Source: Diphasiastrum complanatum (Eukaryota > Streptophyta > Lycopodiopsida > Lycopodiales > Lycopodiaceae). From it: a DNA stretch of 64,000 bases. The notes under the pieces were generated by a model, which worked only from the letters and a program-made list of their open reading frames with translations, ran no database searches and was not told where the DNA came from. Below, in pieces: positions 11,021 to 20,350 of this stretch. The stretch lies in NCBI GenBank assembly GCA_029204225.1, contig CM055104.1, positions 54,088,965 to 54,152,964 on the forward strand, in the 5' to 3' direction. The translations under genes were made by a program, and so were the position numbers. Each line of letters opens with the position of its first letter. The stretch's first letter is position 1.

Positions 11021-11392
11021 AGTTACAAGCTAAGATTCACTAGCTATGCTAGAAAGCAGGACTTAAGCTAGAAAGCAAGAAGAGAGAATGCTTAAGGAGG
11101 CTAAAGAGGAGCAATTATCATAAACTGAATAAAGGAATACAATGATGCCCTACATATGCCCTCTCCCTGAATCAAATAGAGGATTCAAAAAAGGGAGGGA
11201 AAAAGGATTCGGAGGGAAAATAGTGGGCCCTCCCAATAGGAGGACCCCCACTCCAAATCAACCTGACCAAGTCCTAAAAATATGACCAAATAGGGCCCAA
11301 GGCCAGTATATGAATAGAAAAGGGCCCTTAGGCCTGCTTATGCATGAATAAAAGAATGGACGCAGCGAATGTAATGAGCCAAGTCCATAACT
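11021..11392 (-). repeat. 5' LTR of fragment B
   Basis: 372 bp with inverted 5-bp ends (AGTTA to TAACT), followed on the minus strand by the primer site. It shares blocks such as GGAGGGAAAATAGTG and GGACCCCCACTCCA with the LTRs of element E, so it is a related family member. The other end of this element is missing. Confidence 0.85.
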
Positions 11393-12207
11393 AATAGTTT
11401 ACATGCCTATTATAGGTGGGCACATTTTTCTTAGAATTGCATGATAGCTTGCTGTAGAACTTATTTGGATTGTAGTGCATGCAAACATGCATGCAAAAAT
11501 AGCAATTGCATGTCTTATTTATGGACTAAATTGGATGTACCAAGGATGTGGCTTTCCTTTTTGGCCATTCTATATCTAATTCCAGCGAGTTTGGTGGCTG
11601 CCCTAAGTTCCAAACCAGAATTTCCAGCAAACTAAAAGTGTTAGCTTGAAGCTATTTGAAGAGGTAGAACCGTTGTTATTCACTAGCAATTGATTATCCA
11701 AGGTGGGGTGCCAACTATATGGAGTGTTCCCAAATCCACCCTTTCTTGAAGGAGATTATCTCTAGGAAGAGAGCGCACTTTTCTAGGAGGCAATGTCTTT
11801 CATTAAAACAAAAAGTGCATGCCATCTTGTTTTATAATGGAAGCAAGACTGTTTAGCAGGTAGAAGACAAAAGAAATGAAGACTGATATATGCATGTGAA
11901 GCTTAGTGTATGCATGTGACATCAACATTATGATTTCTTGGATCTATGTATTTTTGTGAGGTTCTAGCAATCTAAGATCTGTCAAGATCCATTATAAGAT
12001 CCAAGAAAAATAAAGTTTTTTGTTGTTACTTGGAATTTTTCTCAGATTTCTTTGAGTCCTTTTCATAATTGTTGTTTTTTGCAAGCATCCAGGATTCATT
12101 TAGATTTACTAAGATCCATCAAAGGGGAGGTATTTTCGTTCTATTTGTCAAGATGCTACATGTGTTGGATCATGTTTTGCATGTTGCAAATAATTTCACA
12201 ACAAATA
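11393..12207. other. No recognisable gene; probable 5' flank of copia copy C
   Basis: AT-rich sequence with only short frames. It may hold the leader or LTR of copy C, but no second copy is available to prove an LTR and no primer site is visible. Confidence 0.4.
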
Positions 12208-13560
12208 AGTTTTGAACATGTATTGAAACCATTATTGAAGCGATTTGATCTATGGAAGATTGTAGCAAGAGAATAACTTGTTCTTGTACAAGAGAGAAAT
12301 GTTGCAGCTTACATGAAGTGTCAAAATGCTTTAACATTGATCAATCTTTCTATTAAAAATGAGATCATTTCCTATTGATGTGATCTTGAACACCCACAAG
12401 AAGCTTGCAATATGCTTAAGAATCCTTATGCAGGTTCTAATAAGCATGTTTGGTTACAATGATCTAGTCAATTGTATCATCTCAAGATGGCACCTGGTGA
12501 TACTATCTCTTCTTCTATGTTCAAAGCAATGTTGCAACGGATTGCGATCCGCTGCAAAATCGTTTTGGAACATGCATTCCGGAACATAAGTGATTCGCAA
12601 CCCAGATCACAAATTTTTCTTTTGGGGGGAAAAAGACTTATGGCTACTTATAGATAGAGATATTGTTGGCACTATATAATGTACTCGTATTTTGTTCAAC
12701 ATGTTGAGTCACGTTATTCAATATTGTCACAAGTTCTGAGATGGGTGCTTATGCTTCATAATTGTTGTCAGTTTGCTATCGTTCAATACAGTTCCATGTG
12801 ATTTCATTTCACATAATACAAAAATAGAGATGTTCGAATAAAGAATCACTCAATGGCCCAAAATTGGACTGCACTCTTCTTGGAACTTTGGGCAAATTAG
12901 GCAAGTAAATTGCTCTTGAAAACACCTTTACTCTTTTACCCATATTGGCACCCAAAAAAATAAAAAAATTTGCATTTCAGGAAACCCTAATGGGAAACCC
13001 CAGATCATGTTCCGCAATGTGGGCTGCATCTTTGGTTCAAAGTTAAGGATCTCAGAACTCAGTTGATTGAAGTAGGAGAAGTCATTTAGTAAACAAAAAT
13101 TGGTATTATTGTGTTCAATACTTTACTTTGTCATGTCAAAATTTTGCTATGACAGCAAACATGCAGCCAGAAGAAACGCTTTTAGCAGTTTTGAGTGCTA
13201 TGTTGCTATAGGAAGAGGCAAGGAGAAGCATTTTCATGCAGAGGGAGGACATCTTAGAGCAAGCACTTACTATCATAAGAGGGTGGGTCCAAAGATTAAA
13301 AAACACAACACTCGTTTTCTTTTCAGCCATAACAACAACAGCAACAACAATCTACTCAGGATGAGGGCCAAAGTTCTTCTAGTAAGACGAAGAAGAACAA
13401 GAAAATGAAGAAAGGTGATTTTTAGCAAGCTAAATGTTTTTATTGTGGTTTTTCTAGTCATTTTGAAAAGGTCGGTAGGAAGAAACAAAGGGACAAGGAC
13501 ACTATGTTGAGGATAATTTGGATGATGGCACAAGTTTAGCTATTTCTTATTGTGAGTTGC
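12208..13560 (+). pseudogene. C gag (interrupted)
   Basis: The copia gag (UBN2-type) core is readable at about 12240-12518 with RFDLWKIVARE, AAYMKCQNALTLI, HPQEACNML and LYHLKMAPGDTISS. After the hAT-type insertion it resumes at 13043 with KDLRTQLIEVGE, and a zinc-knuckle remnant CFYCGFSSHFEKV (last Cys lost) sits near 13426-13465. The coding match continues across the insertion if one copy of the 8-bp duplication is removed. Frameshifts and stops occur in both halves. Gag would form the particle shell. Confidence 0.75.
12527..13034. mobile_element. Non-autonomous hAT-type DNA transposon (508 bp)
   Basis: The element begins CAATGTTGCA and ends TGCATCTTTG, giving terminal inverted repeats that match at 8 of 10 positions in the CAnnGnTGCA form typical of hAT elements. 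It is flanked by perfect 8-bp duplications GTTCAAAG (12519-12526 and 13035-13042), the hAT hallmark. It splits copia gag in a way that the reading frame continues when element plus one duplication is removed. It encodes no transposase and would depend on one in trans. It is AT-rich internally, with CCGGAACAT near 12574 and ATGTTCCGC near 13008 forming a subterminal inverted motif. Confidence 0.88.
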
Positions 13561-13609
13561 TTTAAGCATATGGTGATTTGTTAGCATAAACGTGTGCATC
13601 AATTTCAAG

Positions 13610-13998
13610 ATCAAAGAAAATCAATGATCAATGGATCATTGATTCAAGGGCTACACAACATATGACACCACAATTTGAGTGTTTCCATGAGTTTGAGGCA
13701 AGTGATGTGGAGTCTTAGGTGAGATTGGGTGACAATTATACATGTAGCATTGGAAATTATTGGGTTGTCAGAGGTGTTCTAGAAGGAAGTCTCTATAGGT
13801 TACTTGTTTTTGTACCAAATGATTTGATACATGTTGAATTCAGGAGGAGCATCTTGTATGTGCTACATCAAAGTAGACGAAGAGCGTCTTGCATTTTCTT
13901 TATTAAGTGATTCAGCCAAGCTTTGGCATGAGCAATTTGGACACTTGAACCATGGTAGTGTACAAGTATTGAATCATTTTAACATGTTCAAGGGTTTG
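13610..13998 (+). pseudogene. C protease and pre-integrase fragment
   Basis: NDQWIIDSRATQHMT (about 13624-13665) is the copia aspartic protease active-site region with Gly changed to Arg (DSR instead of DSG), which would kill the enzyme. The pre-integrase block LWHEQFGHLNHGSVQVLNHF lies at about 13918-13980. The frame stops at the solo LTR inserted at 13999 and resumes at 14387. Confidence 0.8.
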
Positions 13999-14386
13999 TG
14001 TTATGGACATACACATTAGTCCATCCTTCTCTATCTTTGATAGTATTTTTGGACATGCAGTTATATTACATGTGACAGGCCTAGAAGCACCAGTTACATG
14101 GTTTTCTAATTTTGGCCCTAATTTTTGAATTTCACCTTCCCTTCAATTAGAGGGAGGTAGGTTTTGTCCACTATAAATAGCCACTAAGGCTGGCCATTTA
14201 GTAGCTTTGATCATTTTGAGTCTTGGGCTGAGTTGTACTATTTTGGAGATCTTAGTTGGAGATCTGCCTGAGCTATCGGCGGCCATTCATATTCGTATAG
14301 TTTCTTAGTTGGAGAATGCTTTGTGGATGCTTTTTGTTGTCTTTTATGCATCATTGATATCAAAATCTATAAATTTGTTCATAACA
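13999..14386 (+). repeat. Solo LTR (gypsy family L) inside copia C
   Basis: 388 bp from TGTTATGGAC to TTCATAACA, with 7-bp inverted ends TGTTATG/CATAACA and flanks GTTTG (13994-13998) and GTTTA (14387-14391), a 5-bp target duplication with one mismatch. It closely resembles the minus-strand LTR at 38624-39016, including TGTGACAGGCCTAGAA and CTATCGGCGGCCATT. There is no internal region, so it is the product of LTR-LTR recombination. TATAAATAGCCACTAAGG near 14175 is the likely TATA region. Confidence 0.92.
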
Positions 14387-15120
14387 GTTTACCTATGATT
14401 TCTTCCCTAAAAAGGAAGCTTGTGAGGCTTGTACGATATGAAAGCATCATTGACTATGCTATTGTAAGTTTTGAAATTGGTACACACTATATGTGGCCTA
14501 TGTAGGTGGAATCAATTAGTTATAAAATTTACTTTCTCACTTTTGTTGACGATTATTCTTGTGAAGTATGAATATATTTTGTCGTTGAGATGAAGCTTTT
14601 CAATGCTATGGAGGAAAAACAGTTAGGCCATCACAAAAAACTCCTCCATTTTGACAAATGGGAATTTCAATAGTTTTGTAGAACTGAAAGAAGTCAAAGA
14701 CAAATTGTTGCCACAAGTACCACCTTAGTCGAATGGGGTTGCAAAGTGTAAAAACAGAACAATTTCCAAATGTGCTAGATCTATGCTAAAGACTAAGGGT
14801 GCAGCTAGTAGATTTGGGCTAATGCAATTCACAATGTTGTTTATATTTTAAATAGGAGTCCTACCAAAATGATTGAAGGTAAAACTCCCAAAGAGGCATA
14901 TACAAGTATCAAGCCAATGGTTGATGACTTGTGAGTCTTTGGTCTTGTGTATGTGCATACATCTAAGGAATCAGGATGATAAGCAAAAGTTCGATGTTAA
15001 AGTTCTTAAATGCATACTTCTAGGATAAAAGGTCGAAGAGAAAGCATATTGATGTTTTGACTTGGTTAATCAAAAGCATGTCAACAATAGAGATGTGGTG
15101 ATGTCGTGATGATGATGAGT
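14387..15120 (+). pseudogene. C integrase remnant
   Basis: Copia integrase pieces are visible in several frames: CGPM then FLTFVDDYS (about 14500-14560), NGVAKCKNRTISKCARSML (about 14735-14795) and NRSPTKMIEGKTPKEAY (about 14855-14910). The order and spacing fit a copia integrase core and C-terminus. Stops between them make it a pseudogene. Confidence 0.75.
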
Positions 15121-15479
15121 CTATTGTTTATAGTCCCACTTCTAGTGCAAAATCGAATTCTAGTTTAGGTTTAGGAGTTGATCCAAACAATGTTTTGGAT
15201 GACATTGCAAAGAGAGTGGTTCAAGCTCAAACTAAAGAAGAAAGAGCGAGCTGAAAAAGAAAAGAGATTTAAGAGGAGCTTGTGTTTGATATTTTCACAC
15301 CATCTACATCACCCGTGAAGGAGCTTCCAAGGTCGTTCTATGATCCTGTCCAGGAAAGTAAGGCAAGTGAAAGTATTCAACCTGAATCAAGCGAACCAGG
15401 TTCACAAAGATCAACAAGAATTTAGGGTAAGCAAGGTAAGCAATCTTTTGATTCATCTCATGAAGCAAGTTGTGCTGTT

Positions 15480-16672
15480 ATGGCTTCTACATTAGAACTA
15501 GAGGATTCTGATTCTTACACAAAAGCTACTAAAGACAAAATTTGGCTAAAGGGTATGGATGCTAAGATGGATGCAATAATAAAAAACAAGATATGGGATC
15601 GTGTACCTTCGTTAGCAGATGGTAAGAAGCCTATTGGTTTTAAGTGGATTTATAGAACAAAACTCAAGTATGGTGGTTCTATAGATAAACATAAAGCTAG
15701 GCTTATTGCTGAGGGCCATACTAAACGAGAAGGGATAGATTATGAAGAACCTTTGCAGCTGCTACAAAGATGAATCCTATGAGGACAGTTCTTTCTATAG
15801 CTACTTATTTTGGTTGGAACATTCAGTAGATGGATGCTAAGAGTGATTTTCCGAATGGTTATTTGGAAGAGAAAATCTACATGCAGCAACTAGAGGGATA
15901 TGAAGCAACAGGAAAAGAACATTATGTATGCAGGTCGAAGAAAAGCATTGTATGGGCTTAAGCAAGCTCCCAAGGCTTGATACTCTAATATTAATGCATA
16001 TCTAGAGAAAGTATATTTCAAGCAAAGCCATTTTGATCCCTTATTAGATGTTCTTGATGAGAATGATGAGCTCAATTTCTTAGTTCTTTATGTTGATGAC
16101 CTGGTTATCACTAGCATTGATAAGGAACTAGTACACAAAGTAAAAGATGATCTTTTGAAAGTTTTTGAGATGATTAAATTGGTGCATTACAATATTGTTT
16201 GGGTATTGAAATCTAGAGAAATTATAATAGTTCCTTCATTTCTCAGGTAAAGTATGCACGTGTTTTGAACATTGTAACATGGAAAATTGTAAGCCCATAG
16301 CAACTCCCCTTGATGCAAATGTGAAGTTGACTAAAAGAGATGCAGAAGAGGTAGATAGTACTTTGTACAAACATGTAGTAGGTAGTCTTATCTACTTAAT
16401 CACTACTAGGCCAGATATTTCTTATGTAGTCAGTAGCGTGAGTCAATACATGACAAAGCCCAAATGCCAGATTGGAAAGCAACAAAGAGGTTACTAGGTA
16501 TGTCAAGGCAACTATTAGGTCTCAGTATAATGATTATGAAAAGATGAGACTATAGTATATGTTGATGTGTAGGTGATGTTGAAGATCGAAGGTCAATAAC
16601 AAGATATTCTTTAAACCTCAAGGCAAGCGCTACAACATGGAGTAGTCAGAAGCAAAAAGTGGTGTCCTTATG
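15480..16672 (+). pseudogene. C reverse transcriptase and truncated RNase H
   Basis: RT starts with AMD/INK-type blocks: KKPIGFKWIYRTKLKYGGSI, KARLIAEGHTKREGIDYEE (15480-15770), then NGYLEEKIYMQQLEGYE (about 15856-15905), the catalytic FLVLYVDDLVIT (about 16075-16110), and CKPIATPLDANVKLT with LYKHVVGSLIYLITTRPDIS (16279-16420). RNase H is reduced to a trace near 16600-16665 and stops abruptly. Frameshifts near 15770, 15940 and 16480. Confidence 0.85.
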
Positions 16673-17323
16673 AAATATAAACCTAGTTAAATAAATAAAA
16701 CATAGCACATGGTTTTATTTGGGGCCAAAGTTTTTAAGGCCCAAATAAACTTAGGCAAATTTTTTTAGTACAAACTCGTGGAGGGCCTTCTTGCATGATG
16801 ATGCCACTTGTCCACTTGAGTTTGGTAGACCCCCATGCACATGTGCATGGGGGAGAATAAGTTAATTTGCCACATATCCTAGTTTGCATGCGACATGCAA
16901 GATGCATGCATGACAAATTAGGCACATGCAATTAGACATGCAAGTTGCCACCTAACTTGGACACTTGGCAATAGCATGCAAAGCATTTTACATACATCAT
17001 TTCTTATAAATAGAACCTCCACGATTTGGAGGAGTGTGTTGAATGGAATCATCTTCCATCTTCATCATTTTTCATTGTTTCCTTGATCTGATTTTGGCAG
17101 GTGGTCGCAGTAGGATCTAATCTGATCCTTTTTCATGTTTCTCCCTCTCCTCTCATCAGATTTCGATGAGGACAGTTGCATACTGATCCTTGGAGGAGGG
17201 CGCTACCATTCCTATGCTTTCTAGCTTCAATCAAATTGTTTCCATGACCAGAACAGCTTGTTTCTGGATAGATCTGATTGTTAAACTAAAATCAGGTTGT
17301 TGGGAGTTGTTGTAGATCAGTAC
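16673..17323 (+). other. Probable leader or foreign 5' end of copia D
   Basis: Region between the end of C and the D gag start. It contains TTATAAATAGAACC (about 17005), which could be a promoter TATA box, and a pyrimidine-rich transcribed-looking leader. It does not match the D 3' LTR at 19930-20350 and has no initiator-Met primer site, so D either lost its true 5' LTR or acquired this end from another element. GCATGTGCATG/CATGCATG palindromes cluster at 16840-16950. Confidence 0.4.
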
Positions 17324-18443
17324 AATGGCAGGATTGAACGATGTTGTGTTGTCGGAGTCTAGCAAGCTAGATGGAACGAACTACAGTATATGGAAGTTCA
17401 AGATGCAGAATATTTTCCAAGATAGAGAATATTGGGAGATCGTCACAGGTGTCGAGATACCTCCTACCACTGACAGAGAGTTGCGAGAGTATTAGAGACG
17501 TAGAAGAAAAGCTCATCATATCATCAACTTATCATTTAGAGATATTATTATACCTCATATCAGAGATGCTGCTAGACCCAAGGAGGCTTGGGATATACTG
17601 AAAAACTTGTATGAGACGGTAAATCAGTTACAGATCTTGTTCTTGACTAATAAGCTTCACACGTTGAAGATGGGTACAGGTGAATCAGTAACGGACTACT
17701 TTACTCGAGTGAAAGATTTGAGAGGGCAACTTATTGCAGTTGGAGAAAGTCTTCAAGATTCAGTATTGGTATCCATTGTACTTAATAGTCTACCTTTGGC
17801 CTATCAGAACTTTGTAATGATGTTATCGTTAAGAAAAACGAGGCCTTCTTTCGATGAGCTCAATGCTATCTTACTACAGGAAGAAATGAGACGACGAAAT
17901 ATTGTCAACAGAGACGATTTCAAGGAACAGGCATTCCTGGCAAAGAAGCAAGAGCAAAGTTCCAAGAAGGGTGGCAAAGGGAAGAAGACGAAGAAGAAGC
18001 AGCAAGATGGAAAGAAAGTGGTTCGAAAAGGAAATTGCTTTATTTGCGAAAAATCAAGACATTATGCAAAGGAGTGTTGGCACAACAAACTCAAGAAAAA
18101 GCAGGACGAGAATTTTGCTGAAGAAGAAGAAACATCTAATGCAAAATTAAGTGCTTTGGATCTTGAAGACTATGAGTTGTTTTCGGCATCGACATCTTCT
18201 AGTGGTGGCTTCTCGAAGGAAGATGACTATTGGTTTATCGATTTAGGAGCTTCGAAGCACATGACACCTAGGCAAGACTGGCTATCTAATTTTCAAAAAT
18301 TAGATGATGGGTAAAATGTGAAGTTGGGGGACAACTACACACATGATATAAAGGGAGCTGGAAAAGTACAAGTACAACTACCTTCAGGGAAGATTGTAAA
18401 CATAAAGGATGTGCTTTATATACCAGGAATCAAGAAAAACTTA
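17324..18443 (+). pseudogene. Copia D gag and protease
   Basis: Start ATG at 17324 gives MAGLNDVVLSESSKLDGTNY, a standard copia gag N-terminus with the NYSIWKFKM block. TAG stop at 17493-17495. Then a gag core (LHTLKMGTGESVTDYFTRVK, about 17655-17715), Lys-rich linker, zinc knuckle CFICEKSRHYAKEC (about 18030-18075, complete CCHC) and protease WFIDLGASKHMT (about 18230-18265) in which the active triad reads DLG instead of DSG. TAA follows at 18312-18314. Pre-integrase and integrase are absent: the frame jumps from the protease C-terminus (LYIPGIKKNL) to RT near 18443. Confidence 0.87.
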
Positions 18444-19933
18444 TGGATGAGGAGTACGACTCAATCATGAAGAACAAGACTTGGAGACTTGTTCAGTTAC
18501 CTACAAGTAAAAAGGCCAGTGGATGCAAGTGGGTCTATAGAACTATAAGTACAAATCAGATGGTTCTATAGATAAACATAAGGCAAGATTGGTGGCAAAA
18601 GGTTATGCTCAACAGGAAGGGATTGACTATGAGGAAATTTTTGCACCAGTTGCTTAGTCTACTACTAGGAGGACTGTTTCATCATTGGCAGCTCGGTTTG
18701 GATGGGATATTCAACAAATGGATGTAAAGAGTGCATTCCTGAATGGATTTTTAGAGGAAAAAGTCTACATGGAGCAGCCGGAGGGATACATAGTAGCAGG
18801 ACATGACGACAAGGTTTGCAGGTTGGACAAGGCACTATATGGACTTAGGCAGGCACCCAGGGCGTGGTACACGAGGATTGACACATAATTTGAGGAGCTT
18901 GGCTTTCAGAGAAGTAGTTCACAGCATACACTTTATATTTTGATCAGGGATAATCATATTGTTATTGTAGTGATGTGTATGTGGATGATCTTGTTGTTAC
19001 AGGATCAAATCATATTATGATTCAAGGAATCAAGAAAGATCTCTCATCAGAGTTTGATATGAAAGATCTTGGTTCACTACAATATTTTCTTGGGATTGAG
19101 GTATGGAGAGTAGCATAGGGACTATTTATTTCTCAATCTAAGTATGCTCATGAACTTCTTGAAAAGTTCAATATGTCAGAGTGCAAGCCTATTTCTACAC
19201 CATATGATAGTGGATGTGAGCTTACTAAAGCTGAGGAGGATCAAAATGTAGATGGGACGTCATATAGAATGCTTGTTGGAAGCTTAATCTATCTAACTAC
19301 TACAAGACCAGATATTGCTTATGCTGTGAGTATGGTTAGTCAGTTTATGGCTAAGCCTAAGCAGATTCATTGGAAAGCTGCTAAGCGAATACTCATATAT
19401 ATCTAGGGCACTTTGAGATTTGGTATTCTCTATGGTAGACAGGATGATTTGAAGTTACAGGGATATGTGGATGCTGAGATGCGGAAGACCGAAGATCTAC
19501 TACAGGTTATGTTTTTAGTCTTGGTCCTAGTGCTATCTCTTGGAGTTCAAAGAAGCAGCATACTATTTCTTTATCATCTACAGAGGCAGAATATCGAGCT
19601 ACTACGAGTGCAATATGTGAAGCAATATGGTTGCGAAGGATTTTACATGATCTACATATGGTACAAGATTCACCTACGTACTTCAATGCGACAATCCGAG
19701 TTGTATAAAATTAGCGAAAAATCCAGTTTTTCACAGCAGGACAAAGCATATTGAAGTACAACAACACTTCATTAGAGAGAAAATTCAAAGTGATTAAGTG
19801 GAGCTTATCTATTGCCCTACGGAAGAGCAAGTTGCAGATATCTTTACCAAAGGTCTTGGCAAAGAAAAATTTCAGAAGTTTAAAGAACTTCTAGGAGTAA
19901 TAGATAACAAAGTAAACTTTAAGGGGCAGTGTT
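18444..19933 (+). pseudogene. Copia D reverse transcriptase and RNase H
   Basis: RT begins within MDEEYDSIMKNKTWRLV and continues with [39 protein letters not shown] (about 18720-18780), KALYGLRQAPRAWY, CKPISTPYDSG and LVGSLIYLTTTRPDIAYAVS. The Y-V-D-D region near 18970-18995 is frameshifted. RNase H shows [22 protein letters not shown] (about 19535-19600) and VADIFTKGL (about 19830). At least three stops or frameshifts (18540, 18657, 18886). The last codons run to the polypurine tract. RT copies RNA to cDNA; the copy is dead and cannot integrate itself because integrase is missing. Confidence 0.87.
19917..19929 (+). other. Copia D polypurine tract
   Basis: The purine-rich tract (ending AAGGGGCAG) directly before the LTR start at 19930 fits the plus-strand primer site of copia elements. 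Confidence 0.7.
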
Positions 19934-20350
19934 AGGAATTAATGTTTATTTGATACCCCTTAATGATAGTTTGGCCATGCCTACGTGCTATTTTTAGGAG
20001 CCATTCTATTTATAGGAGATTTATTTTTTAAGGCTTATGCATATAGGTGGGCGCACTACAAATAGATTAGGATCTATTTAGTACTTAGAAGTTCATTTTT
20101 GGTCTTTACCAAATATAGGTAGTATTATTAGCAATTAGCTTTTGCTATTTTGCTATTTGCTTTAGGCTTTTAGCTTTTCTCATTCATTAGATAAACTATT
20201 TAAGTAGGTTGGCGCCCCACCACAATCATTCTATTATGCTAGAGCAATTGCTCAGTTCTCCTATGATCTGAATTCTCTTTATGCTCGGTTTTGTGTGAGT
20301 GCTAGTAGGACTAGTATCTTCATCTAGAATTTGTATCACAAATTCTAACA
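19930..20350 (+). repeat. Copia D 3' LTR
   Basis: 421 bp bounded by TGTTAGGAATT and AATTCTAACA, a 9-10-bp inverted terminal pair. TATTTAAGTAGG near 20198 is a likely TATA region. No second copy is present in the window, so the 5' LTR has been lost or replaced. Confidence 0.85.

Larger units (their letters stand above)
12208..16672 (+). mobile_element. C: decayed Ty1/copia element with two nested insertions
   Basis: Gag, protease, integrase, RT and part of RNase H follow in copia order on the plus strand. The body is interrupted by a hAT-type element (12527-13034) and a solo LTR (13999-14386). In both cases the protein match continues across the insertion after one target duplication is removed. 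RNase H stops abruptly near 16672. No LTR or primer site of C itself can be identified, so both termini are uncertain. Numerous stops mark it as one of the oldest elements here. Confidence 0.85.
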
